NCBI GenBank assembly: GCA_020746835.1
Contig: JAGPNK010000019.1
Span: 62,001 to 126,000 of the forward strand
DNA length: 64,000 bases
Direction: 5' to 3'
From: Stachybotrys elegans
Taxonomy: Eukaryota; Ascomycota; Sordariomycetes; Hypocreales; Stachybotryaceae
Shown: in pieces, positions 45,074 through 56,830 of the stretch
Layout of the letters: each line of letters opens with the position of its first letter
Numbering within the stretch: position 1 is the stretch's first letter
Notes under the pieces: model-generated
Databases searched by the model: none
Told to the model about the DNA's origin: nothing
The model's input: only the letters and a program-made list of their open reading frames with translations
Position numbers and translations under genes: made by a program

Positions 45074-47144
45074 TCAGCCACTTATTATATGCACTGTCTC
45101 TCTCATCAAATCCTGACATGATTGAGTGACTGGTATGGTCGACTTTTGCATCGCATCCTCAACGTCAGTCCAAACACCTCTGCGTCTCAGGACGTTGCTG
45201 AATGCATGGAAGACAGAGTAGAGGTTATCGGTAGCTTTGAACTTTCCTGATATGATAGTGAGTAACCTGAGTATCCTCTCACTCAGTAGCTCAATCCCAC
45301 ACATCACATCATTAGGGATAGGTCGGTTTTCCCTCGAACCGTAGATGTATGCTAGCGCAATTCCAGCCCCGAAAACGTGAATTCCATCGAAAGACGTCCA
45401 GGCACTTCCCTGCATATCGCATTGTTTCTCTAGTGTAGTCAAAAGCTCTGTGAACTCTTCTTGGGCATGGTCCCAGATCATGGGCAGTGGCTTCTCTGAG
45501 TGGGACGCGCATGATATCTGGAGAATGAGAAGGAGAGCTCGGCAGCATGATTGATGAAAATGATTTTCATCTAGTCCCAGAGAAGTTTCTTTGGTGTTGC
45601 GAGCTGGAGCAAGATCTCTCCAGTGCCGATAGTTGCTGTAGTGGAACAATACTCCCTTTGAGCTGTTCCTGCGAATGTCACGCACAAGTGTCGCATGTTG
45701 TATGTTCCAGCAAAAAAGTGTGTCGCTGGCGTATTCCAAATCGGCTGCCGATGGAGTCTTCATAAAACTTGGTTAAAAATGACATGCCTAAACGGTGGAA
45801 ATTTGCTTACCGGTATGGTAATATCTTCATCCTGAAACTGAAATGGCCGATCCAAAGATAGACCAACAATTCTGCAAACCGTTAGCACGGCAATGGCCAG
45901 GACTCGGCATACCTACGCGTCCAAATAGTACAATGTCCAGAACGTCCTTCCATGTTCCTCTGGTGCTGAGTCTCTACCGTACTCGGGCCCTCTTGCGCTA
46001 TGCATGCCTGCTGAGATACAGCGAGTCGTGGCCAGGTTAAGCAGATGCCATGTAGAACCTCCGTAGGGCATATACATGGAGAAGATTGACATCAGCATGA
46101 GACACTGTGCTGCGTCAGAGTCGCTTGATTGGTCAATCGTCGAAGGAGCAAGCTGGTAGGCTGCCAAGGCTAACGATGTAGCGTAAATCTCCATGTGATG
46201 ATGTTGTTGTGACAGCAAGATTCCGAGCGCAATGACCAGATGCACAATCATGATCTTCCTAGGCTCCTCCAATATCAGTCTCCCCGATTCACCGTTTCTG
46301 TATGCTTCCACGACCAAAGAGTAATCCTTGTCAAGGTGAGATATTGGTATCATTGGCAAAATAGACCGTGAGAAGCCAAGGAACTCATTGAAGGGCCTTT
46401 CGGTTTCGATCGAACCAAGTCCCATGCCTTGCTGAAGAAGATTGCGGTGAAGATGGGCCATTGGACCATTGAAAAGGTCATTTGGTTGACTGGACGACGA
46501 TGGGTTTATACCGGACACGCAGGTGCTAGCCTGGACAAGTGTGAGGAAAGAAATATTTCTTTTCGAAGAGGGCTGCCTCCACGGCAGCTCTGCCATGGCA
46601 CTCCTCGAGAGATAGCCCATTTCTGTGTGCAATGCATCTACATGAGTGTTTTCAGAGGTTGTCTCTGCGACAGAAATGCGCCTGTCTGGTCGTGTTTCCG
46701 CCGTTTGGCTGGGGGCAGAATTCCCCGTGGCGGCGTCGTGGAGGCTTGGCGTGACCCCATCACTGACAGGTGACTGGGCGGCTAATTGCGCTTCAAGGGT
46801 CTGGACTTTGCGTTTGAGAGACTCGACGTAGCTTCAGAAGTGTTAGAAACGAGCTATGGTGAGGAGGACGGGAGGAGGAAGGGAGGAGGAATTGTCCTAC
46901 CTGTGGTGGGAGAAGGGATTTGCCGGATCAAGTGCGGTGCCCAGCCGCCGTTCAATGCAAGTGGATGATGATTTGATGCATTGTATACAAATCGGTTTCT
47001 CTCGACTACACTACGGCTCAACGACATGTCAGATAACAGGACACGGGCGAGGGCAGTTTTCAGCAAGGAAACGAGCAGTGCCATACTAGCCTTTTGCTTC
47101 CGCTTCCAGCAACGCTCACAAGCTTGGGGCATGAGTTCAGCCAT
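45074..47144 (-). CDS. Zn2Cys6 transcription factor
   Basis: Five exons, 47144-47091, 47010-46901, 46831-45917, 45871-45811 and 45757-45074, give 607 residues. Zinc cluster cysteines are 9, 12, 19, 26, 29 and 36 (CERCWKRKQKCSREKPICIQC...C), then a YVESLKRKVQTLEAQLAA coiled coil and a fungal regulatory domain (GGSTWHLLNLATTRCISAG, FWTLYYLDAIVGLSLDRP). Intron 1 must start at GC (AAG|GCTAGT) to place the third cysteine at the required six-residue spacing; its CTGAC branch and TAG end are normal. Introns 2 and 4 end in AAG. If the GC donor is not used, the DNA-binding domain is lost. Confidence 0.78.
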
Positions 47145-47827
47145 GGTGCGCTCATCCCGACACCCCAGGAGGGGTTGCGAGCATGGTTATTTGGCCTTGA
47201 TGACGTTGAAATCAATTCAGCAAGCATGATAGCAGTCCAGATAGGCTGCGGGGGTTCGGCTACGAGGCTAGTCTGTGGTTATTGCCTAGGTAATTCTGGC
47301 CAATGAGATGGATCAGCATAAGCCCTACTCCGTACTATGGGGTGTGTAGTGTGAAGGATTGCCGCGGGGCAGCTGATGGCCTCGATGATTTCGCTCGGCA
47401 CAGTTCCGCGCGGAGCAGAACTGGTCTCATGATGGCATGAGTCCAGCAAGCAAACTCATGTGGACAAAAGCAAAGAAACAACATGCATCTGCATGTTACC
47501 GGCATAAACATCACCCGATTAGCCAGAGTAATGGATGGGTGTGATGAACAAGGCGAGCGTCGGAGCTCCGCCGCGTCCAAGACAGGGAGGGAGGGGGGTG
47601 GATAGGTGGAGACACGGGTTATCGCCGAGGAGGCCGCGTTGTCCCGAAACTGCTATTGATATCACGTGGGAATCGATCGTCTGCCCGTCTGCCCGTCTGC
47701 CCAATGGCGACTATATTATATGCTATTACAGCCACGGTTGAGGGCGTGCTTGTACGTACAGCAGTCGTATTCCCTGTGCTATCTTTATCTCATACCTCCT
47801 CCAAACCTACCTGACAATTCATTCAAA
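47145..47827. other. Divergent promoter region
   Basis: Between the regulator and the dehydrogenase. TATATTATATGC-like motif at about 47711-47722, then a pyrimidine-rich leader. No gene seen. Confidence 0.5.
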
Positions 47828-48808
47828 ATGGCACCAGGAATCCTAGAAGCCGAGCAGCAAGAAGACCGGCCTATCAGTTCCGGGAAGCCCACCGTCTACC
47901 TTCTTGACAGCTTTCACCCTGAGGCTCTCAAGTATTGTCAGAAACGATTCAATGCCATCCTGCCGGGAGACCCGGGACACGCGAATTGGAGGCAGGACGC
48001 GAAATATCTTCTCGTTCGCTCATCTTACGTTACCGCTGAGGATGTGGCTCAATCCCCCAAGTTGAAGGCAATTGGGAAGCAGGGTGTGGGTATCGACAAG
48101 ATTGATGCCAAGGCTTGCGAGGGTCGCGGCATCAAGATCTTCAATACTCCCGGCGTGAATGCCAGAGCAGTCGCAGAAACAGTGGTTGCACTCACTATGG
48201 GTGTTGCTCGAGAAATTCCACGCATCGTGACTGAGCAGAGCCATGGCACTCCAGTTCCAAAGGAGACATGCTCCGGACTCATCATCCACAAGAAAACAAT
48301 CGGACTGCTCGGCATGGGCAACATCGGGCATGCTGTTGCGCATATTTTCCGACATGGCTTTGCCGCCGAGATTGTCACCTACGACCCGTTCATGCCTGCG
48401 GACGCATGGTCAGACATACCACACAGGCGTGTCGAGACAGTGGAGGAGGTGCTGAGGGCGAGTGACGTTCTCAGTATCCACGTTCCGCTTACGGCACAGA
48501 CCAAGAACATGATCTCATATCCTCAACTGCAGATGATGAAGCCAACGGCAATACTCATCAATGCTGCCAGAGGCGGAATTGTAAACGAGGCTGATCTTGA
48601 GAAGGGTCTCGAGGAAGGCCTCATCTGGGGTGCGGGTCTTGATTGCCATGAGCAGGAGCCGCCCACCAAGGAGAGGTATGGCAAGCTCTGGAACTCTAGA
48701 GTACTCAGCACACCTCACATTGGCGCTGCCACGTCACAAACTCAGATGGAAACTGCCATAGCAGCGGTACAGAGATTGTATGAATTTGTGCAGAGCCAGG
48801 AAGAGTGA
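47828..48808 (+). CDS. D-2-hydroxyacid dehydrogenase (phosphoglycerate dehydrogenase-like)
   Basis: Single exon of 326 residues; the open frame begins earlier (47666), but the first ATG is 47828. Motifs: substrate-domain GKQGVGIDKID, NTPGVNARAVAE, Rossmann LLGMGNIG (Gly162, 164, 167), NAARGGIV with Arg248, Glu275/277 in DCHEQEPP, and His297 in STPHIGAAT. These are the Arg-Glu-His catalytic set of NAD-dependent D-2-hydroxyacid dehydrogenases. It lacks the C-terminal ACT domain of serine-pathway phosphoglycerate dehydrogenases, so a catabolic 2-hydroxy/2-keto acid step is likelier. It opens a group with a regulator, transporter and aldolase. Confidence 0.87.
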   Translation: MAPGILEAEQQEDRPISSGKPTVYLLDSFHPEALKYCQKRFNAILPGDPGHANWRQDAKYLLVRSSYVTAEDVAQSPKLKAIGKQGVGIDKIDAKACEGRGIKIFNTPGVNARAVAETVVALTMGVAREIPRIVTEQSHGTPVPKETCSGLIIHKKTIGLLGMGNIGHAVAHIFRHGFAAEIVTYDPFMPADAWSDIPHRRVETVEEVLRASDVLSIHVPLTAQTKNMISYPQLQMMKPTAILINAARGGIVNEADLEKGLEEGLIWGAGLDCHEQEPPTKERYGKLWNSRVLSTPHIGAATSQTQMETAIAAVQRLYEFVQSQEE

Positions 48809-48930
48809 AGTTTACCTTAGGGCCAGGCGTTGCTTTGTACTGTACTTCTTTCCTATACTTGCAAAACTTCAATCGATCCAATGTCTGGTTTCTGGTTGGA
48901 AGAATAGCCATGTCCTTGCTTAGATTTATC

Positions 48931-51209
48931 CTACACTACATCCCAGGTATAAAAGATTTCATCCATCGAACCCCATGCAAATTCTCCGAGCCCAACCTCT
49001 AGATGTTCCATCATCTCATCTGTAAGCGTGGGCCAGTCCAAGGCATCTTGTTGCTGCAGGCTGAACGGATATGCAAAATTCTGTAATTGAACGTTGTTGC
49101 TACTCACCATGGGCGAAGTAGCCAATCCTTGCTCGTTTGTTGTCGTGAGCTCTCCTGGCAGCACCCAGGCCTGGTTCCAACTCTGCCTCGATTCCGTCCC
49201 CACAAGTTCTTGCGAAAGCGGCTCTGGGTCCAACCTCGCATCAAATGCCGCCAGCTGCTGCCGTTGTGGCATCTGGGTATCTTCAATCTCCGAGGAGTTT
49301 GAATGTGGCAGGGAACCAAGCAGGTTGTCTTTCAGAATCTCAAATACAATTGAGAATCTACCAGCATCTGGCATCTCCGTTTTGAACCATTGAAGTATCC
49401 TGCTACACAATGAAATTGCGTTGACTGGATCCATTGTCCCATTGTCCTTGCCTCGCCTCTCGTGCACGCCCATGGCAACACAGTGTGTGATGCATAAGCC
49501 CGCGGCAAAGATGATTTGAAAGTAGTTTCGCGTCCAAGTGATACATTTCAGTTCCAGCATGAGACTGTAGAGCTGGATGATCTTTGTCGCCGAGTTGAGA
49601 CATAGGATGAGTAAGTCTTCTGGCGTCTGGCCGTTACGGCGAGGGGCACTGTGCATTGCCCCCCTTATCACGAGAAGCTTGTCCTTCTCCATCATAAAGT
49701 CGTACCATTCAGGCCGTTCATATAGGCATCGAGGCTCTGGGAAGAAGGGGGCACCCTGGCGCCAATTCTCAAGCTCAGCTAAGAACTGGTGGAGTTTGAC
49801 ATAGACATGGCCAGCTGATAAGTTCTGCGTGGTTGACTGACCACTGTTGCCAGTGGCAGAGTGGCGGAAAACGTAGAATTCATAATGGATACGCGAGGTG
49901 ATTCTCCGCAACTCGATGCAACGAATGAAAACAGCAAGTTCAGGATGCTCACCAAAACCACTCGTCTCGATATCGCATAGGGAGGATGGCCGGGGAGATT
50001 GAATGATGGTTGCGTCGGTAACATTTGCAGGGAGATGTACAGAGATGTCGGCATCTGCAATTGCAAAGGGACGGCCCAGGACATCTGAGCTGTAGCGGTC
50101 AAGGATATAACAGTCCCAGAAGATGCGGCGCTGTAGTTGTTCTTGCAGCGGCGGGATTGGCGATTTGGGCGGGGTGTGCAGAGAGTGTTCGACGCACTGC
50201 CTCATGCAAAACCTGGATATCTCCCACAGGGAGGTTCCTATTGTCTTGTGTCAGCTGAGGAGTCAGGCTGATGGACAAGATCGCACCTATATGGTGATAG
50301 ACTCCAAATCTGGCTACCAGCAACAAGTTTTGAATGGCATCCAAGGATCCAATTAGTGGGATGTCTTGCAGATAGGACTGGGCGGCAACAAAATAGCCGT
50401 AAGGATGCTCTTTGGTGAGGCCTTTTCGGAACCGGGTGACGCCGCTAATGGCAAAGACCATGAACAAGCGGAATCGGTCCTGGGCAGATGGTGGTTCTGA
50501 TGGCAAGGGATGGTATATACGGTTAAAGGTGTTGACGACTTCTTGTCGAAGTAAGAAGGTGTGATGAATATGGAAGCGGTTAAAGCTGTCTTGGCATTAG
50601 ACCTGTCACCTTCAACCGCATCATGTTGATCTTACTAGTTATCCAACAGTGCAGTCGCCTCCTCCACAGGCGGTTGCACGTTTGCAGAGATGGATAGCTC
50701 GGGGATATTGGGGCGCTCAGAGAGGTGCTGCAAGATCTGAGGTTTGTAATGATGCCACTTTGGGTCAGACAAGACGTGGCGAAGAAACCTAGCCGTTTAC
50801 TTTAGTACGGGCGCAGGGCCATGCCGGGCGAGAATGTGACGGCGACTTACCCCAGTCCGCTCCCATCCCCGACATAGCCATTGGGATTCAGCGTCGACAC
50901 GGAAGGCTGGGTTGCCGGCGTGTCGTTCTCTGCCGTGATGGTGGTCTCTGTCGCGCTCTCGTGGATGAGGACGGGCGAGGCATCCTCGAGTTTGAGGCGC
51001 AACTCTCGCTCACGCTCCTCTAGACGGCGAATGTAGTCGCGGGGATACTGCTCCAGAGTGACGGGGTCCACTATAATGCATGCAGCCTTTGCCTTGGTGC
51101 AGTTGGAGCACTTGGGGGCTCCTCGATCACATTTTATTTTGCGGACGCGGCAGCGACGACACGTCGGGAGCTGCCTCGAATGGTCGTCCTCTTCGCTATT
51201 CTGAGGCAT
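48931..51209 (-). CDS. Zn2Cys6 transcription factor
   Basis: Four exons, 51209-50851, 50788-50636, 50585-50287 and 50237-48931, give 705 residues. Zinc cluster cysteines 17, 20, 27, 34, 37 and 44 (CRRCRVRKIKCDRGAPKCSNC), followed by a heptad-like RRLEERERELRLKLED coil. The regulatory domain has YFNRFHIHHTFLL and RRIFWDCYILDRYSSDVLGRP. The tail is Gln/Ser-rich and acidic, suited to activation. The frame is open upstream to 51479 without an ATG, so the start at 51209 is chosen. It is tail to tail with the hydroxyacid dehydrogenase, with the MFS gene behind it, and is the likely cluster regulator (inference). Confidence 0.87.
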
Positions 51210-52155
51210 CTCCAGGTGAGGGCGGGAGTCCCCAGGCTTGAGGCCCCTCTCTGCATTCGAAGACGCTCCGGCTGTGGTGGGAAAGGGGGCCGGGTCAAGA
51301 TTGTGAGCCTTCCTGGAGATGGGGAATGAGGGGGCAGATGAAGGCGACAGTAACGTGATGCAAATTCTCGACCCTGACCACGCTACTCCGCAAGCACCCC
51401 ATATTTGCGGAGATAGCCTGGGGAACCGTCTTCTTAGCACAGCTCCAAGACAGTGTGGATGTACATCAACTGGGAGCAATACTCACTGCTACACAGGTTG
51501 TGCTCAAGCATCTCTGGTAACGATTGTCGTTGGGCAACTATACCACTAGAGTTATTCCAGGGTAGTCCGGCTTCGTGAGCAAGAATGGCTTGAGTGATAT
51601 TTTGAACAACCATTGATAGGAATATTTATTTCCTGGAGCGTGTACACATCGCCGTATTTTGTACATCTTTCCACGGGTATCTTCTAGGTGGCTGATATGC
51701 CACTCTCTGCGTCTCGAGCCGGCCTCCATCAGCTTGTCTTTAGATGCACGACAAGTCTAACCTCGCGCATCCATCAATCCCAAGAGTTCCCCTCGGCACA
51801 TCGTCATCGCCTTAGCTACGGACTATTTATTCACTGTTCCGGCATCGCAAGACGAGTGTTTCCATGACTGCACCGCCTGTGTCTGGGGTACGAGGCTTCG
51901 GACCTCCTCCGATGCTGGGGTAGGAATGGCGGACCACCACCGAAACCCTCTCTGCTCTTTGCCCCAGAAATGTGGATCAACCCCGATTCCACTGAAGTCT
52001 GGGGTTCAAGTCACGGAGTCTGAGATCGACTTCATGAGGGTAGGACAATGCAAGCAATCAAGTTACTAGCTTAATTAGGGCTACTCTAACGCTGAGTCCG
52101 CTTCCTCTACTGTACAGAGTTTCACGCGATTGCACTGCCCCCATGATAATGACTC
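51210..52155. other. Intergenic regulator/MFS, 0.95 kb
   Basis: Promoter of the regulator gene and 3' flank of the MFS gene. No supported feature. Confidence 0.5.
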
Positions 52156-53918
52156 TTACGTCGTGAAAGGGACATAGGGAGTTCCATCGCGATCGGCAGT
52201 CTCCTTGAGCTTCCGGTTCTCCTTGACCAAGATCCACTTCATAAAGAGGATGCATCCAATCGTCGAAGCGCTGAATGCACCCATGATGAGCATAGCCATG
52301 AGGTAGCGCGGTTCGTCGCTCTGCGGGAAGAAATATGGCGAGACAAGGTTGCCGAAGAAGGAGGCGACGTTGCAGAAGGCAATGCCTGCAGCACGCTTCT
52401 CGGGGGTCCGACCAAGCGTTGTAGCAATCCAGGTAGCCAGCAGCGGGTTCGCCGAAAAGCTTCCGCCAATGTACATGAAACTCGCAAAGTAGCGTGCTCC
52501 CACGCTGAGCGTAGCTGCCGAGATGATGTACGCAGCGAGCGTGATGCACATGGGAACCGTCATATGCCAGCCACGCTCCTTGCGACGGTCACTAGACCAC
52601 GCGAGCAACATGGCCGTAATCGCAGTCATGAAGTATGGCGGGGCAGTGAGAAGAACAGTCCTGATGCGCGAGCCGAGGCCAAGCGAGCGCACGATCGAGG
52701 GATAGAAGTTGTTGAATCCATAAGCGCAAGAGATACTCGCACCGAGGAGACACTGTTTTGACGGTTGGTTAGCATGCCAATCTCCAGCATTTCATTCGGG
52801 GGTACACATACAAAAACCCAGGCCTTGACATCAGTGAGTACAAGCTTGAGGCCGTTCCAAACAGACTCCTTTGCTCTTGGCTCGGAAACACGATCGGCGG
52901 CAAGTCTCACTGCTGCAAAGTTTCTCTGGTCTTCTGTCAACCAAATTGTGCCTGCACCACTATTGGAGTGGGGAAAGTCGGGGATGAAGAACGGTCCAAG
53001 AAAGCTGAAGAATGCACCAGTCGAAGCCTCTATGATGAAGAGCCACTGCCAACCAGCAAGGCCCATGGCGCCCTCCAGGTTAGAGAAAACTCCTGCAGCA
53101 ATCAGGCCTGAACAGCCCATCGCAATGCACAATGCAGCATAAAGAGACGTGATTCTCCGGGCAAGCTCGGCGCGTGTGTACCAGGAGGACAGAACATAAA
53201 CAGCCTGATATAATAGTCAGCACTATGCCCCTGCGGTAACTGGAATAGCAGCTGCTAGCTGCGGCAAGACTTACGCCAGGGAAGAATGGGGCTTCAGCCA
53301 AACCGAGGAAGAACCTAACAGCAAGCAGCTGCCCATGATTCTGCACTGCAGCAGTACATGCCGAGAGAATCGACCAGAGAAAAGCGCAGCATGAGAGGTA
53401 GATTCCAGGCCGGATACGAGTCAAGAGCATGTTGGATGGAATTTGGCCAACCATGTAACTGGTAAAGGATTCTGGTTAGCTTCGTTTGATACAGTTTGTT
53501 TGCCCAATATACTCACCCAGCTGTCAGTGTTGTGATTGCAGAATTAAAGTCGGTTCCCTCGAGACCAAGATCTTCCTCGAATGAACTGAGGCGGGCTTGC
53601 CTATGAAGTGTTAGTAAGAACCGATAGCAGTGCCCCGAAGTGTACGCACGCAATGTTGTTTCGGTCCAGATAATTATGGAAGTAGAGAATCCAAAGGAGT
53701 GGCATGAAGGTCAGATCAAGACGCCGAACCAGTGCCTTTTCCTTCTCGCGCCATTCTGGGGCATTGGCTGCTGGGTCTGGAGCTGCTGCATCATCATCAT
53801 GTTCGAATGACGTTTTCTCGTTGAAGGAGGGAGGTTTATCCTCAAAGGTCTCGGCCTTGCCCCCCTGCTTTTCAGGCTCAGCAGTTGTCTGCTCGGTGGT
53901 GCGGGTGTCGGGATTCAT
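52156..53918 (-). CDS. MFS transporter, anion:cation symporter family
   Basis: Five exons, 53918-53650, 53600-53517, 53458-53275, 53204-52812 and 52752-52156, give 508 residues. A hydrophilic N-terminus leads into ILYFHNYLDRNNIAQARL, the first-helix signature of the Dal5-like group. MVGQIPSNMLLTRI, FFLGLAEAPFFPGAVYVLSSWYTR and about 12 helices follow, with a short cytosolic tail. It should take up an organic acid with protons at the plasma membrane. It is divergent from the aldolase gene (1.1 kb) and next to the regulator. All splice sites are ordinary GT-AG. Confidence 0.88.
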
Positions 53919-55040
53919 CGCGAGCGGTAGAAAGGAGAAAGATGGCAGTGATGAGTTGAACGATGGCTTGCTCTGTGAAGCGAGGCACGCTCCCGGCTTT
54001 ATATCCCCAGATTTTGTCCCCAGATAAATATTCCTGGGTTGCGGAGAGACTCTAGAGATGCACCCCGGAAAATGCTACATCGGATCTAGGTAACCTGGGT
54101 AAGGTAAGGGCATCGCACGGCGTTACTCGGGGCCTTGGCCGGTGGCACGGCACAAGAGTTTGTGCCAACCCGCCAAGCTGCGCAATCCATGCCTGGGAAA
54201 GGGAGATCGGTGAGTATGCGAGTGGTTTGACGGACCTCTACCGTTGAACATCCAGCCAGGAAATGGCCAAGAAGCTTGTCACATAATTGGTGTTGAGAGC
54301 GAGCGAACGACAAGAAAGCCAAGGACTTGGCCTACGGGGTTTGTCTGGTCAACAGGCCATTTTTGAGGGGTTGGTCATAATAGGACCAAGAAGAAGACGT
54401 CTTGCGGGAATCATCAGCGGAGCAACATCTTCAATGCTGCTAACCATAGCCATAAATCTCTTTGCAAATAGTCATCTATTAATTCGATCCTATCTATATT
54501 GCTCAAGGGCCCCTCCTCAAGGCTGTCAAATCTATCTATTGGAGCATAGTATGAGGGATTCCCCCATCATCAGGTGGCCTTACCCTTTCGGCGCACTAAC
54601 AGGAGGCGAGACAAGCGAGCATCACTCTTTTGGCATTGTGGACCGGATATTTTCAGGCTTACCCACTGTCCCAGCAAATCTTCGTCCCACTACAGTCTTC
54701 CAATAAACCCCAGGCGCTACGCATCCCCTCCGACTCTTTTCGGGTTGGGTCCGACGATGGCACGGACGACATCCGGCGCTAGGACGATGTGATTGTTCGA
54801 AGCATCCGTATCTGAGGATGATCGGTTGCTCAACGGTATCATACCCGACCATATGCCACCTTTGTCAGCCGGTGCGGCGGCGGATCCCGATCGAGAAGCC
54901 GAGCTCATGTAGATAAACAGTAGGACCACGCTGGTAGCTCCGAGCAAGTCACCCATTCAACTCTCTCTATCCAAGTCCACTAGGCATTCAACTCACATTA
55001 TCCAACTACCCAACTCATCAAAATCTACCAACCAATCACC
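53919..55040. other. Divergent promoter region, MFS/aldolase
   Basis: 1.1 kb shared upstream region. No gene seen. Confidence 0.55.
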
Positions 55041-55895
55041 ATGGCGGCTGTCAACGGCAAACCTGCATCTGCCTACTCCATCTCCAATCCTTTTCGGACA
55101 AAGATATTGGCTGGAGAAATCTGCCCTGTCATGTCTGTCAAGCTCGTGGCCAACAACGAGATAGCCATGGCCTGTAAGATGGCTGGTATATATGGCATGT
55201 TTATCGACATGGAACACTCAACTCTCGACCTCAGGGATGTATCCCAGCTTATTCTTGCCTGCAACTACGTTGGTGTTTCGCCAATCGTTCGCGTGCCCTC
55301 CAAGTCGCACTGGCACATCAGCAAGGCCTTTGATGCTGGTGCAGCTGCCGTAGTGGTGCCTCATGTCGAGTCTGTTGAAGAGGTTCGTGGGCTTGTCCGC
55401 GCTGCCAAGTTCGCTCCTCTTGGTGTTCGCGGCTGTGTGAATGGCCAGCCCATCTTCAACTTTCAGACAGTACCAACCAAGATTCAAAACGAGATCTTGA
55501 ATCGGGAGACTATGCTCATCCCAATGATTGAGACCCCGGGAGCTGTGGACTTGGTGGACGAAATCCTTGCCATTGATGGCGTTGATGGTATCCTCATTGG
55601 ATCAAACGACTTGACCACGGATATGGGAATTCCCGGCCAATACGACGACGAGGCCTATCAAGCCGCTGTGACTAAGATTGTCTTGGCCGGCAAGAAGGCA
55701 GGCAAGCCAATCGGAATTGGTGGAATTGGGCCGAGAACGGATTTGTTGGAGAAGTGGTTCGCCATGGGCGCCAGCTGGTCATTGAGTGGCCAGGACCTGG
55801 GAACCCTGCAGGCAGGCATGAAGAAGATTGGGGAGAACTATAGAGCAATAAGCGAGCGGGTGCAGAAGACCAAGAATGAGCAGAATGGTAACTAG
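55041..55895 (+). CDS. HpcH/HpaI-type class II aldolase
   Basis: Single exon of 284 residues. The TIM-barrel family marks are IYGMFIDMEHS, VGVSPIVRVPS, VVVPHVESVEE, LIPMIETPGAV and ILIGSNDLTTDMG. Candidate catalytic residues His59, Arg84, Glu164 and Asp190 keep nearly the same spacing as His45/Arg70/Glu149/Asp175 known for the E. coli enzyme, where Glu and Asp bind the divalent metal. Members cleave 4-hydroxy-2-ketoacids to pyruvate plus an aldehyde. With the neighbouring D-2-hydroxyacid dehydrogenase and acid transporter, a role in keto-acid or sugar-acid breakdown is likely (inference). Confidence 0.9.
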   Translation: MAAVNGKPASAYSISNPFRTKILAGEICPVMSVKLVANNEIAMACKMAGIYGMFIDMEHSTLDLRDVSQLILACNYVGVSPIVRVPSKSHWHISKAFDAGAAAVVVPHVESVEEVRGLVRAAKFAPLGVRGCVNGQPIFNFQTVPTKIQNEILNRETMLIPMIETPGAVDLVDEILAIDGVDGILIGSNDLTTDMGIPGQYDDEAYQAAVTKIVLAGKKAGKPIGIGGIGPRTDLLEKWFAMGASWSLSGQDLGTLQAGMKKIGENYRAISERVQKTKNEQNGN

Positions 55896-56830
55896 AAAGA
55901 ACAATGTAAAATGAAACATGTTTACTGTTAAGCCGATTCATAGGCAATCTCCCGCTTGCTAGATAACTCTACGCTATGCCAAACTTCAAACTCTCCCCGT
56001 CGAATGCCACAATCGGCCATACCAAATGGGCAGCTTGATGGTCTCATAGCTGTTTCCTTACAATTAATTACTGCTTTTAGTGTCCGAGGCCGCCTTCTGT
56101 GGTTGAGGTATCAATGGTTAATGATAGGGAAAGATAGTATGATGCTGGTGTGGAACAAGTGTTAGACAACTGCGCGATTTTGTTTGACCCCCCAAACTTC
56201 TTGTGGACAGCAAAATAATTCGATCAAATATTAATTGTATCTCAACTTATTGTCGCTTGGTATCCTTGACATTGACTGTTAGCGACATTCGAGATGGTAG
56301 TTGAACAAGATCATGTTGCACTTAACTGGGGTTTGGCAGACTTTCCAATATAACCCGGCTTGATACTTGATGCCGTTCTTATGGCGTTATCTAAATATTG
56401 CTAATGAGGCCTGTGCGAAGTCATATTAGAACCGAGTTCTGGTACTTGGCGCTCCGAGATATCTAGGTGCAGCTACGGACCCCGGCGAGTGTTGGTACAT
56501 ATTAAATGAGGCGAGGATAGCGAGGCAGATGACAGCCACTTTTATTAACAAGTTCATTCAAAAATGCCAGATGTGCGTGTTTGCCTTGCCATGAATGGAA
56601 GACCTTGATGCCGGCGAGCGGTTGTAATCTGTTGAGCCCCCATAACGTTATCGTAAGCATATAACGTTACCCTGTAGTTAGGCTAAAGTAGAAAGGATCG
56701 GGAAAAAGCAACTATGTTTGATACGAGTCACGTGGTAATATGTACAATGTGATGTCGAAGCTGACGTTTTGGGCAATGACTTCATTGACTTCAAAACAAG
56801 TAACCGTTCTCACTCCACCGGTTTACAACA
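55896..56830. other. Intergenic
   Basis: About 0.9 kb, AT-rich in parts. No supported feature. Confidence 0.5.
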
